This document shows, one piece after another, positions 29,915 to 37,918 of a stretch of DNA of 64,000 nucleotides. Numbering within the stretch: position 1 is the stretch's first letter; the number at the start of each line of letters is the position of its first letter. The notes beneath the pieces were generated by a model. That model had not been told where the DNA came from. It worked only from the letters and a program-made list of their open reading frames with translations, and searched no databases. The DNA comes from DATDAH01 sp963725155 (GTDB lineage: Bacteria > Actinomycetota > Acidimicrobiia > Acidimicrobiales > DATDAH01). The translations under genes and the position numbers were made by a program. The stretch is taken from the NCBI GenBank assembly GCA_963725155.1, contig CAVRXU010000002.1, positions 806,001 through 870,000 of the forward strand. Direction: 5' to 3'.

Positions 29915-31245
29915 TCGGCGGAGCCGATCGCGCGGGCCGAACAGGCCCGCAAGGCGATGAGCCGTCAGGCGAAGAACCCTCAGCACAGCGCGACCGTCTC
30001 CCCGTCGACCCGTCCACCACCCCCGCGGCGGCCGCCGCCCTGACCGCTGAGTGGGTGCTCGCGCACGTGCCCTTCGCCTGGCGGGAGGCGGCGGCGCGGG
30101 GAGGGGCCGCTGCCATCCGGGCCGTGCGCCCCCGGGAGGAGTACGAGGCCTGGTACCCGACGATGGCGGCCGCCGGCCTGGTGGCGCCGACCTGGCCCGT
30201 GGCCTACGGCGGCCTCGACGTGAACCCGGCCGTGGCCCGGGCCATGGAGGCGGAGATGGCCCCGTTCAACCTCGGCCGCCTCAACCCCCTCGGCCTGAAC
30301 CTGTGCGCCCCCGCCCTGTTCGCCCACGGCACCGAGGACCAGCGCCTCCGCTTCCTGCCCCGGATCGTCGACAACACCGAGCGGTGGTGCCAGCTCTTCT
30401 CCGAGCCGGGGGCGGGCTCGGACCTGGCCTCCCTCGCCACCCGGGCCGAGCGCGACGGCGAGACGTGGGTCCTCACCGGCCAGAAGGTGTGGACCACGTG
30501 GGCCCACGTGTCGGACTTCGGGGTCTGCCTGGCCCGCACCGACACCGCGGTGCCGAAGCGCAAAGGCATCACCTACTTCCTGGTGGACCTCCACGCCCCC
30601 GGCGTCACCGTGCGCCCCCTGCGCCACATCACCGGCGAGGTGGACTTCAACGAGGTGTTCCTGGACGAGGTCGCCGTCCCCGACGAGCACCGGGTCGGCG
30701 AGGTGGGGGCGGGCTGGGCCGTGGCCAACGCCACCCTCTCCGGCGAGCGCCAGATGGTGTCCGGCTCGGGCTCGGGTGGAGTCGACCGCATCGGTGGCTC
30801 GGGGACCGAGGCCCTCATCCGGGCGGCCCGGGACCGGGGACGCTGGGCCGAGCCGCTCGTGCGCCAGTCCCTGATGGCGGTCTACAGCGAGGAGCAGATC
30901 CGGGCCTGGACCAACCAACGGGTGCGGGCCGGGCTCAAGGCCGGCCGGCCGCCGGGGCCCGAGTCCTCAATCGGCAAGGTCCACCAGGGGACGCTCAACC
31001 AGCGGATCCAGGTCCTGGCCGCCGACCTGCTCGGCCCGGCGGCCACCGCCTGGCCGACCAGCGGGGCCACTTACGCCGAGTCTCTGCCCCGCACCGTCTC
31101 AGGAATGCTGCGCTCGCGGGCCAACACCATCGAAGGGGGGACGACCGAGGTGAACAAGAACATCCTGGGGGAGCGGGTCCTCGGCCTGCCCCGCGAGCCC
31201 GATCCCTACCGAGACTCCGCTTGGGGCGAGGTGCCCCGGTCGTGA
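29911..31245 (+). CDS. Acyl-CoA dehydrogenase
   Basis: FAD enzyme that introduces the alpha-beta double bond into an acyl-CoA. About 444 residues from the ATG at 29911, with a low-complexity N-terminal stretch of some 30 residues, so the true start could be later. Seen are LFSEPGAGSDLASL (FAD/substrate loop near residue 165), GQKVWTTWAHVSDFGVCLARTD, then the C-terminal helical domain with RANTIEGGTTEVNKNILGERVLGLP, typical of actinobacterial FadE proteins. Electrons would go to ETF. It lies between crotonase genes, joined by overlaps ATGA and GTGA. Confidence 0.9.
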   Translation: MIGGADRAGRTGPQGDEPSGEEPSAQRDRLPVDPSTTPAAAAALTAEWVLAHVPFAWREAAARGGAAAIRAVRPREEYEAWYPTMAAAGLVAPTWPVAYGGLDVNPAVARAMEAEMAPFNLGRLNPLGLNLCAPALFAHGTEDQRLRFLPRIVDNTERWCQLFSEPGAGSDLASLATRAERDGETWVLTGQKVWTTWAHVSDFGVCLARTDTAVPKRKGITYFLVDLHAPGVTVRPLRHITGEVDFNEVFLDEVAVPDEHRVGEVGAGWAVANATLSGERQMVSGSGSGGVDRIGGSGTEALIRAARDRGRWAEPLVRQSLMAVYSEEQIRAWTNQRVRAGLKAGRPPGPESSIGKVHQGTLNQRIQVLAADLLGPAATAWPTSGATYAESLPRTVSGMLRSRANTIEGGTTEVNKNILGERVLGLPREPDPYRDSAWGEVPRS

Positions 31246-32048
31246 TCCCCGTCGGCGCCGAGCCCTACGAGACGCTCATGGTCGAGCGGGACGATCACGT
31301 GGGCTGGCTGGTGTTCGACCGGCCCGACCGGGGCAACGCCATGGACGCCACCATGCTGGCCGAGCTGGAGCGGGCCTGGCAGGACCTGGACGCCGACCCC
31401 GAGGTCCGGGTCATCGTGAACACCGGGAACGGCACGGCCTTCCAGACCGGCCTCGACGTCGGCCAACTGGCCTCGGATCCCGAGGCCCTGCGCGAGCAGT
31501 CGCGGCGGACCAAACGGGCGGAGCTGAAGCTGACCGCCTGGCACAACCAGGTGCGCAAGCCGGTCATCGCCGCCGTGAACGGGACCTGCGCCGGTGGTGG
31601 CCTCCACTTCGTGGCCGACGCCGACATCGTCATCGTGGCGGAGGACGCGACCTTCCTCGACCCTCACGTCTCGGTGGGACAGGTCACGGCCTTCGAGGCG
31701 ATCGCCCTGGTCCGGAAGTCGCCGGCCGAAGCCGTCTTCCGGATGGCCCTCGTCGGCCGCCACGAGCGGCTGTCGGCCCGGCGCGCCCGCGAGCTGGGGA
31801 TCTGCTCGGAGGTGGTGTCGACGGCCGACCTCCGGCGGGCAGCCGCCGACCTCGCGGCCAAGATCGCCCGCAACAGCCCGGCGGCGATGGCGGCCACCAA
31901 GCGAGCCCTGTGGGGGGCGTTGGAAGCGGGACTGACCGACGCCTGCCGGGCCGGGTCCCAGGAGCTGGTGGCGATGTGGGGCCACCCCGACCAGACCGAG
32001 GGGCCCGCGGCCTGGGCCGACAAGCGGGAGGCGCAGTGGAGCACCTGA
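31242..32048 (+). CDS. Enoyl-CoA hydratase/isomerase, tandem paralogue A
   Basis: A 268-residue crotonase with GWLVFDRPDRGNAMDATM, VNTGNGTAFQTGLDV (first oxyanion segment) and AVNGTCAGGGLHFVADADIVI (second). The GTG start at 31242 sits in the previous stop (GTGA). Its last third (KIARNSPAAMAATKRALWG, TDACRAGSQELVAMWGHPDQ) is almost identical in protein and DNA to the next gene, showing recent or gene-converted tandem duplication. Likely in the same pathway step or on a related substrate. Confidence 0.88.
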   Translation: MIPVGAEPYETLMVERDDHVGWLVFDRPDRGNAMDATMLAELERAWQDLDADPEVRVIVNTGNGTAFQTGLDVGQLASDPEALREQSRRTKRAELKLTAWHNQVRKPVIAAVNGTCAGGGLHFVADADIVIVAEDATFLDPHVSVGQVTAFEAIALVRKSPAEAVFRMALVGRHERLSARRARELGICSEVVSTADLRRAAADLAAKIARNSPAAMAATKRALWGALEAGLTDACRAGSQELVAMWGHPDQTEGPAAWADKREAQWST

Positions 32049-32827
32049 TCATCGAGAAGCAGGGGGCCGTGGGGTGGCTGATCAATGACCGGCCCGACCA
32101 GCTCAACGCCATGAACAGCGCCATGCGCGACGAGTTCGCCGACGCGTGGATCGAACTGGACCGGGATCCCGACGTGCGGGTCATCGTCCACACGGGTAAC
32201 GGCCGGGCGTTCCAGACCGGCGTCGACGTGTCCGAGATCGCGGGCGACGGCATCGGCTTCGAGCGGTACCGCGAGTCGGTGGAGAACTGGGACCTGCACT
32301 TCACCGCCTGGCAACAGGGGGTGCGCAAGCCGGTGATCACGGCGGTCAACGGGATCTGCGCCGGCGGTGGGTTCCACTGGGTGGCGGAGGCCGACATCGT
32401 CATCGCCGCCTCCGATGCCCAGTTCTTCGACCCCCACGTGTCCATCGGCCAGGTGGTGGCCATCGAGGCCATCGGCCTCATGCGGAAGATGCCGGCCGAG
32501 GCGGTGATGCGGATGGCCCTGGTCGGCCGCCACGAGCGGATGTCGGCTCAGCGGGCGTACGAGCTGGGGATGATCAGCGAGGTGGTGGATCCGCCCGAGC
32601 GCTTGCGGGACGCGGCCCAGGAGCTGGCTGAGAAGATCGCCCGCAACAGCCCGGCGGCGATGGCCGCCACCAAGCGGGCCCTGTGGGGGTCCCTCGAGCT
32701 GGGCCTGACCGACGCCTGCCGGGCGGGGTCCCAGGACCTGGTGTCGATGTGGGGCCACCCCGACCAGGCGGAGGGCCCGGCGGCGTTCGCCGAACGCCGG
32801 GAGCCCGAATGGCAGCCCCTCGACTAG
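32036..32827 (+). CDS. Enoyl-CoA hydratase/isomerase, tandem paralogue B
   Basis: A 263-residue crotonase, starting VEHLIIEKQGAVGWLINDRP at a GTG that overlaps the end of paralogue A by 13 bases. Oxyanion segments are VHTGNGRAFQTGVDV and AVNGICAGGGFHWVAEADIVI. It differs from paralogue A mostly in the middle (ENWDLHFTAWQQGVRKPV against ELKLTAWHNQVRKPV), where the acyl pocket lies, so the pair may accept different acyl chains. The stop at 32825-32827 is four bases before operator copy 2. Confidence 0.88.
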   Translation: MEHLIIEKQGAVGWLINDRPDQLNAMNSAMRDEFADAWIELDRDPDVRVIVHTGNGRAFQTGVDVSEIAGDGIGFERYRESVENWDLHFTAWQQGVRKPVITAVNGICAGGGFHWVAEADIVIAASDAQFFDPHVSIGQVVAIEAIGLMRKMPAEAVMRMALVGRHERMSAQRAYELGMISEVVDPPERLRDAAQELAEKIARNSPAAMAATKRALWGSLELGLTDACRAGSQDLVSMWGHPDQAEGPAAFAERREPEWQPLD

Positions 32828-32830
32828 TGT

Positions 32831-32846
32831 TTGAACCGAGATTCAG
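32831..32846. promoter_or_regulatory. Operator-like inverted repeat, copy 2
   Basis: TTGAACCGAGATTCAG, matching the minus-strand reading of 29063-29078 in 14 of 16 bases. The arms are TGAAC and ATTCA (one mismatch). It lies 23 bases before the ATG of the amidohydrolase gene and directly after the crotonase operon, so it likely controls a second promoter of the same regulon. Confidence 0.6.
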
Positions 32847-32869
32847 TCCAGCGGAACGGGAGTTCTGAG

Positions 32870-34150
32870 ATGCTCGACGACCTCATCTTCGTGAGCGTGG
32901 ACGACCATGTGGTCGAGCCGCCCCACCTGTTCGAGGGACGGATGCCGGCGGCGTACGCCGACCAGGCCCCCAAGGTCATCCGGACCTCCGAGGGCGACGA
33001 CGTCTGGTCCTTCGAGGGAGCCAAGATCCCCAACATCGGCCTCAACGCCGTCGCCGGCCGGCCCAAGGAGGAGTACGGCGTCGACCCCACCTCCTACGAC
33101 GAGATGCGCAAGGGCTGCTGGGACATCCACGAGCGGGTGAAGGACATGAGCGCGGGCGGGATCCTGGCCGCCATGTGCTTCCCCTCCTTCCCGTCGTTCT
33201 CCGGCCGCCTCTTCCTGACCACCGAGGACAAGGGCCTGGCCACCGCCGTGGTGCGGGCCTACAACGACTGGCACATCGACGAGTGGTGCGGCACCTATCC
33301 CGAGCGCCACATCCCCATGGCCATTCCCATGCTGTGGGACCCGGAGGCCACCGCCGAGGAGATCCGGCGGGTGGCGGCCAAGGGCTGTCACTCCCTGACC
33401 TTCACCGAGAACCCGGCCACCCTCGGCCTGCCCAGCTTCCACAGCGAGCACTGGGACCCCATGTGGCGGGCCCTGGTGGAGGAGGGCACGGTCATGAACG
33501 TCCACCTCGGCTCGTCGGGCCAGCTCGCCGTCACCGCCCCGGACGCCCCCATGGACGTGATGATCACGCTCCAGCCGATGAACATCTGCGCGGCGGCGGC
33601 CGACCTCGTCTGGTCCCGGGTCTTCAAGGAGTACCGCGACCTTCGGGTGGCCTTGTCCGAGGGCGGGACGGGTTGGATCCCCTACTTCCTGGACCGCCTG
33701 GACCGCACATACGACATGCACCATCTCTGGACGGGGCAGGACTTCGGCGACGAGCTGCCCAGCGACGTGTTCCGCCGCCACATCCTGACCTGCTTCATCG
33801 CCGACCCCATCGGCATGGCGCTGCGGGACGAGATCGGCATCGACAACATCTGCTGGGAGCAGGACTATCCCCATTCGGACTCGTCCTGGCCGAGGGCGCC
33901 CGAGGAGCTCCTGGCCGTGGCCCAGAAGTACGGCGCCAGCCGGGAGGAGATCGACAAGATCACCCACGAGAACGCCCTGCGGTGGTACCGGTTCGACCCG
34001 TTCTCGACCCGGCCCCAGGAGCAGTGCACGGTCGGCGCACTGCGGGCCGAGGTCGCCGGCCACGACGTGTCGGTGCGTTCGATGGACGCCGGCCGCCGGG
34101 AGAGGTCCCAGGTCAGCCTCGGCGAGCTGGCCGGTCGGGCCACTGCCTGA
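32870..34150 (+). CDS. Amidohydrolase-family (ACMSD-like) metal-dependent hydrolase
   Basis: TIM-barrel amidohydrolase, 426 residues. It starts MLDDLIFVSVDDHVVEPPHLF, where DDHVVEP replaces the usual HxH metal motif of family members, as in many ACMSD-related actinobacterial proteins. Further candidate metal ligands are the His in NVHLGSSG (about residue 205) and the Asp in WEQDYPHSDSSWP (about residue 330), the family end motif. ACMSD relatives are decarboxylases or hydrolases; the reaction is not known here. The ATG at 32870 with GGGAG upstream is preferred over the TTG at 32831, which lies in the operator-like repeat. Confidence 0.85.
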   Translation: MLDDLIFVSVDDHVVEPPHLFEGRMPAAYADQAPKVIRTSEGDDVWSFEGAKIPNIGLNAVAGRPKEEYGVDPTSYDEMRKGCWDIHERVKDMSAGGILAAMCFPSFPSFSGRLFLTTEDKGLATAVVRAYNDWHIDEWCGTYPERHIPMAIPMLWDPEATAEEIRRVAAKGCHSLTFTENPATLGLPSFHSEHWDPMWRALVEEGTVMNVHLGSSGQLAVTAPDAPMDVMITLQPMNICAAAADLVWSRVFKEYRDLRVALSEGGTGWIPYFLDRLDRTYDMHHLWTGQDFGDELPSDVFRRHILTCFIADPIGMALRDEIGIDNICWEQDYPHSDSSWPRAPEELLAVAQKYGASREEIDKITHENALRWYRFDPFSTRPQEQCTVGALRAEVAGHDVSVRSMDAGRRERSQVSLGELAGRATA

Positions 34151-34229
34151 GCGGGGTCTCGGCGACCTCCTGGCTGAGGTCGCCGCGGGCGCGGACGAGC
34201 CGCTGGTCCACGAGGGCATCGACACGGAG

Positions 34230-35624
34230 GTGACGCGAGCCGAGGTCGAGGCCTCGGTCGACGCACTGGCCGCCGTGTTGGCCGGCCTCGGGGTCGGCGC
34301 GGGTCACGCCGTGGTCGTCGCCCTGCCCAACGGAGTGGGGATCGTGGCCGCCCTGTTCGCCGTCTGGCGGGTCGGGGCCGTCTACGTCCCGGTCAACCCC
34401 CGCTCCAGTCCGGGTGAGGTCACCCATGTCGTGGCCGAGGTCGGGCCGGTGGCCGCGGTCACGACGCCCGACCTGGCCGGCCGCTTCGCGTTGCCGGTGA
34501 TCGTGGCCGAGGCTGGGGGCTGGTCGCCCTCGGGGGTCGGCCCGGTCGAAGGCGAGCGACGGGAGGAGGACATCGCCGCCATCAGCTTCACGTCGGGCAC
34601 GACAGGGCGGCCCAAGCCGGTCCTCATGCGCCACTCGGGGGTCCTGGAGCTGCTCGACGGGGTCATCGGCTCGCTGCGCACCACGCCGACCGACGGCCCG
34701 CCCCGACCCCCGATGCCGAACCTGATCCCGGTCTCGATGTCGCTGTGGGCGGGGATCTACCAGGTCCTCTTCGCCTTCCGGGTGGGCGCCTCGATCGTGG
34801 TCCTGCCCCGCTTCGAGACCGGCGCGTTCGCGGCCGCCGTCCGCCGGTTCGGGATCCGCTCGACCGTGCTGCCGCCGCCCGCCATGGCCATGCTCAGCGA
34901 CGACACGGCGATCACGGACCTGGCCCCGCTGCGCTACGTCCGGTCGATCAGCTCCCCCCTGTCGCCCCTGCAGGCCCGTCGCTTCCGCGACCGCTTCGGC
35001 ATCGCCGTGCTCAACGGGTGGGGTCAGACCGAGATCGGCGGGGAGATCGTGGGCTGGTCGGCGGCGGACTCGAAGGCCTTCGGCGACACCAAGTTGGGGG
35101 CGGTCGGCCGTCCCCACACCGGCGTGACGATCAAGGTCAACGACGACGGCGAGCTCTGGGTCAGGACGCCGTCCCTCAGCGCGGGGTACGCCGACGGGGC
35201 CGACCTGTCCGACCGCATGACCCCCGACGGCTGGTTCCGCACCGGCGACGTGGGCCGGGTGGACGGGGACGGCTTCGTCTGGATCGAGGGGCGGGTCAGC
35301 GACATGATCAACCGGGGTGGATTGAAGGTCTTCCCCGCCGAAGTGGCCGAGGTCCTGCTGCTGTCCCCAGCCGTAGCCGACGCCGCCGTCGTCGGGGTGC
35401 CCGACGACCGCCTCGGCGAGGTGCCCTGGGCCTTCGTCGTGCCGGTCGAGGGTGGGTCGGCGCCGGAGGACGATGCGCTGATCGCGCTCTGCCGCGAGCA
35501 CCTCGCCCCCTACAAGGTCCCGGTCCGCTTCGTCACCGTCGACCAGCTGCCCCGCAACGACATCGGCAAGGTCCTCAGCCGCGACCTGGTCACCCGAGCC
35601 GTGGCCCTCCTCGCGGGAGACTGA
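34230..35624 (+). CDS. Acyl-CoA synthetase (AMP-binding); start uncertain
   Basis: ANL-superfamily ligase. P-loop FTSGTTGRPKPVLM is near residue 113, NGWGQTEIGGE near 262, GWFRTGDVGRVDGDGF near 332, and DIGKVLSRDL carries the C-terminal lysine. From the only in-frame canonical start (GTG at 34230) it is 464 residues, about 30 short at the N-terminus: codons upstream in the same frame (DLLAEVAAGADEPLVHEG) look like the missing family N-terminus but have only CTG as a possible start (34143 or 34170). The real start may be non-canonical or hidden by a sequence error. It follows the amidohydrolase and is followed by the epimerase-like gene after four bases. Confidence 0.85.
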   Translation: MTRAEVEASVDALAAVLAGLGVGAGHAVVVALPNGVGIVAALFAVWRVGAVYVPVNPRSSPGEVTHVVAEVGPVAAVTTPDLAGRFALPVIVAEAGGWSPSGVGPVEGERREEDIAAISFTSGTTGRPKPVLMRHSGVLELLDGVIGSLRTTPTDGPPRPPMPNLIPVSMSLWAGIYQVLFAFRVGASIVVLPRFETGAFAAAVRRFGIRSTVLPPPAMAMLSDDTAITDLAPLRYVRSISSPLSPLQARRFRDRFGIAVLNGWGQTEIGGEIVGWSAADSKAFGDTKLGAVGRPHTGVTIKVNDDGELWVRTPSLSAGYADGADLSDRMTPDGWFRTGDVGRVDGDGFVWIEGRVSDMINRGGLKVFPAEVAEVLLLSPAVADAAVVGVPDDRLGEVPWAFVVPVEGGSAPEDDALIALCREHLAPYKVPVRFVTVDQLPRNDIGKVLSRDLVTRAVALLAGD

Positions 35625-35628
35625 CCCG

Positions 35629-36729
35629 ATGACGCCGAGCGCGCTGCTGATCGGGGGCACGGGGCCGACGGGGCCGCTCATCGCCGCCGGGCTCGAGGCT
35701 CGGGGCTACGGGGTCACCCTCTTCCACAGCGGGCGCCACGAGGTCGACGAAGTGGCCCATTTCCAGCACCTCCACGGCGACGCCTACGACCGGAGCTCCC
35801 TGGTGGAGGTCCTCGCCGACGAGTCCTTCGACATCGTCGTCGCCAGCTACGGCCGACTGCGGGTGATCGCCGAGCTGCTCGCCGGCCGGGTCGGGCGCTT
35901 CCTCTCGATCGGCGGCGTGCCCGTCTACCAGGGCTACTTCGACCCCGACGCCCACGCGCCGCCTGGCCTCCCGGTGCCCACCGCCGAGGACGCGGTGCTG
36001 GCCACCGAGGCCGACGACGGCAAGAGCTACCGCATCGGTCGCACCGAGGAGATCGTCTTCGAGCACCACCCGGCGGCCACCCACTTCCGGTACCCGTTCG
36101 TCTACGGGCCCCGCCAGCTCGTGCCCCGGGAGTGGTGCATCGTGCGCCGCATCCTCGACGGGCGGGGGTTCCTGATCCTGCCCGACGACGGCCTGACCCT
36201 GGTCACCTTCGGCTACGTCGAGAACCTGGCCCACGCCGTGCTCCTCGCCGTCGACCGGCCCGAGGCGTCGAGGGGCGAGATCTTCAACTGCGGCGACGAG
36301 GAGTGTCTGAGCCTGCGCCAGGTGGCCGAGCTCCTGACCGACGAGCTGGGCCACGAGTGGGAGCTGATCGGGATGCCCGCGGCGCTGGCGACGCCGGCCC
36401 GCCCGCTGATGATGAACCACCGCACGACGCACCGGGTCCTGGACCTGGCCAAGGTCCGGGACCTCCTGGGCTACCGGGATGTGGTCCCCGCCCGGGAGGC
36501 CATCCGGCGCACGGGTCGCTGGTTGGCGGCTCACCCGCCGGCCCCCGGTGGGGCGGAGGAGGCGGTCCTCGAGGACCCCTTCGACTACGCCGCCGAGGAC
36601 CGTCTGGTCGCCTGGTGGCGCACGGCCACCGCCGACCCGCCCGAGCTCGGCTTCACGACGCCACCCGGCTACGGCCTCGCCTACGGCGGCCCCGGCGCCA
36701 CGAGGGTCCGCCCCGACACCCGCATCTGA
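35629..36729 (+). CDS. NAD-dependent epimerase/dehydratase-like (extended SDR) protein
   Basis: A 366-residue atypical extended SDR. It starts MTPSALLIGGTGPTGPLIAAGLEA with the Rossmann motif GGTGPTG. RFLSIGGVPVYQGYFDP is near residue 87 and RYPFVYGPRQLVPREW near 145 (a YGPRQ motif of extended SDRs); the usual YxxxK triad is not obvious, so it may be non-catalytic or use other residues. VTFGYVENLAHAV and EIFNCGDEECLSLRQVAELL are typical of the nucleotide-sugar epimerase group. Here, among acyl-CoA genes, it may be an NAD(P)H-linked dehydrogenase of a CoA-bound ketone; that is inference. Confidence 0.8.
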   Translation: MTPSALLIGGTGPTGPLIAAGLEARGYGVTLFHSGRHEVDEVAHFQHLHGDAYDRSSLVEVLADESFDIVVASYGRLRVIAELLAGRVGRFLSIGGVPVYQGYFDPDAHAPPGLPVPTAEDAVLATEADDGKSYRIGRTEEIVFEHHPAATHFRYPFVYGPRQLVPREWCIVRRILDGRGFLILPDDGLTLVTFGYVENLAHAVLLAVDRPEASRGEIFNCGDEECLSLRQVAELLTDELGHEWELIGMPAALATPARPLMMNHRTTHRVLDLAKVRDLLGYRDVVPAREAIRRTGRWLAAHPPAPGGAEEAVLEDPFDYAAEDRLVAWWRTATADPPELGFTTPPGYGLAYGGPGATRVRPDTRI

Positions 36730-36769
36730 GCGAACCCTGCGAGTCGTCGGGCCGGGGGAACCTTCTGTC

Positions 36770-36819
36770 GTTCTGGCCCCTGATTCGGTTCCCAGAGCGA
36801 CCGAATCAGGTGCCAGAAC
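36770..36819. repeat. Long near-perfect hairpin, REP-like palindrome or terminator
   Basis: Two 20-base arms (36770-36789 and 36800-36819) are reverse complements at 19 of 20 positions around a 10-base loop. Each arm begins GTTCTGGC on its own 5' side, followed by an A or C, then CCTGATTCGGT. It lies in the 249-base gap between the epimerase-like and LLM genes, both on the plus strand. No T-run follows. It is much longer than the other dyads here and is moderate in GC, so it stands out from its surroundings. It could be a terminator, a REP element or the trace of a small mobile element. Confidence 0.6.
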
Positions 36820-36978
36820 GGCGTGACCCGTCGGACCGGCCCGATTCGGCCACGCTGCGTGGCATTCTCGGCCGGAGGAGGTCCAGAAGCGCCGGCGAGC
36901 CGGTGCCCCAACCCCCTCCGTGCGTCGTTGTCGGTCCTCCAGCCCGGCGGCTCGATGTGGAAGGGGCAGACTGCGGGC

Positions 36979-37914
36979 ATGGCTCACGATCGTCGCTTCC
37001 GCTTCGCCACCGAGATCCACCAGCCCTTCCCCGGCATGACCTGGGTCGACACGGCGAAGGAGATCGAGCAGCTCGGCTACTCGACGGTGTTCTTCCCCGA
37101 CCACTTCGACGAGGGGTCCGGGCCCCTCGTGGCGATGACCGTGTGTGCCGTGGCCACGTCCACCCTCAACGTCGGGACCCTCGTGTTCGACTGCGACTAC
37201 CGCCACCCGGCGGTGCTGGCCCGGGAGCTGGCCACCCTCGACCAGCTGGCCGAAGGTCGCCTCGAGGTCGGCATCGGCGCCGGGTGGAAGAAGACCGACT
37301 ACGACCAGTCGGGCATACCGATGGACCGTCCCGGGGTCCGGGTCGACCGGATGATCGAGCACTGCGCGGTCCTCAAGGGCCTGTGGGCCGACGGCCCGTT
37401 CAGCATCGCGGGCGAGCACTACCAGATCGACGGCTTGGACGGCACTCCCGCCCCCTACAGGTCGGGCGGCCCGCCGATCCTGGTCGGAGGCGGGGCGCCT
37501 CGCCTCCTGAAGTGGGCCGGCGCCAACGCCGACATCGTCGGGGTCAACGCCTCCATCCACTCCGGCGAGGTCGACGAGGCCGCCGCTCAGGACGCACAGG
37601 CCGACCGCATCGACGAGAAGGTGGCGTGGCTGAAGGAGGGGGCGGGGGACCGCTTCGCCGACCTCGAGCTCAATGCGTGGCTGGCGGCGGCCGAGATCAC
37701 CGACGACCCGGCGATCGCCGAAGCGGTGGCCGCCTTCTTCGGGACCGACGCCGACTCGCTGCGCCAGTCACCGCTGGCCCTCGTGGGCAGTCCGGGTGAC
37801 GTGGCCGAGATGCTGCACGAGCGTCGGGACCGCTGGGCCTACTCGTACCACGTGATCCCAGGAGACAAGGCCCGCGACTTCGCCCCCGTCGTGGCCGACC
37901 TGACGGGCTCCTGA
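36979..37914 (+). CDS. LLM-class F420-dependent oxidoreductase
   Basis: Luciferase-like monooxygenase fold, 311 residues, starting MAHDRRFRFATEIHQPFPGMTWVD. Family features are STVFFPDHFDEGSGP near residue 42, VGTLVFDCDYRHPAVLARELATLD near 75, GRLEVGIGAGW near 97, and PPILVGGGAPRLLK near 175. It resembles the actinobacterial group that uses F420 rather than FMN (TIGR03621-like). No conserved substrate can be named. I chose the ATG at 36979 because the frame upstream overlaps the hairpin region. It ends four bases before the convergent sugar dehydrogenase gene. Confidence 0.88.
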   Translation: MAHDRRFRFATEIHQPFPGMTWVDTAKEIEQLGYSTVFFPDHFDEGSGPLVAMTVCAVATSTLNVGTLVFDCDYRHPAVLARELATLDQLAEGRLEVGIGAGWKKTDYDQSGIPMDRPGVRVDRMIEHCAVLKGLWADGPFSIAGEHYQIDGLDGTPAPYRSGGPPILVGGGAPRLLKWAGANADIVGVNASIHSGEVDEAAAQDAQADRIDEKVAWLKEGAGDRFADLELNAWLAAAEITDDPAIAEAVAAFFGTDADSLRQSPLALVGSPGDVAEMLHERRDRWAYSYHVIPGDKARDFAPVVADLTGS

Positions 37915-37918
37915 CGGC

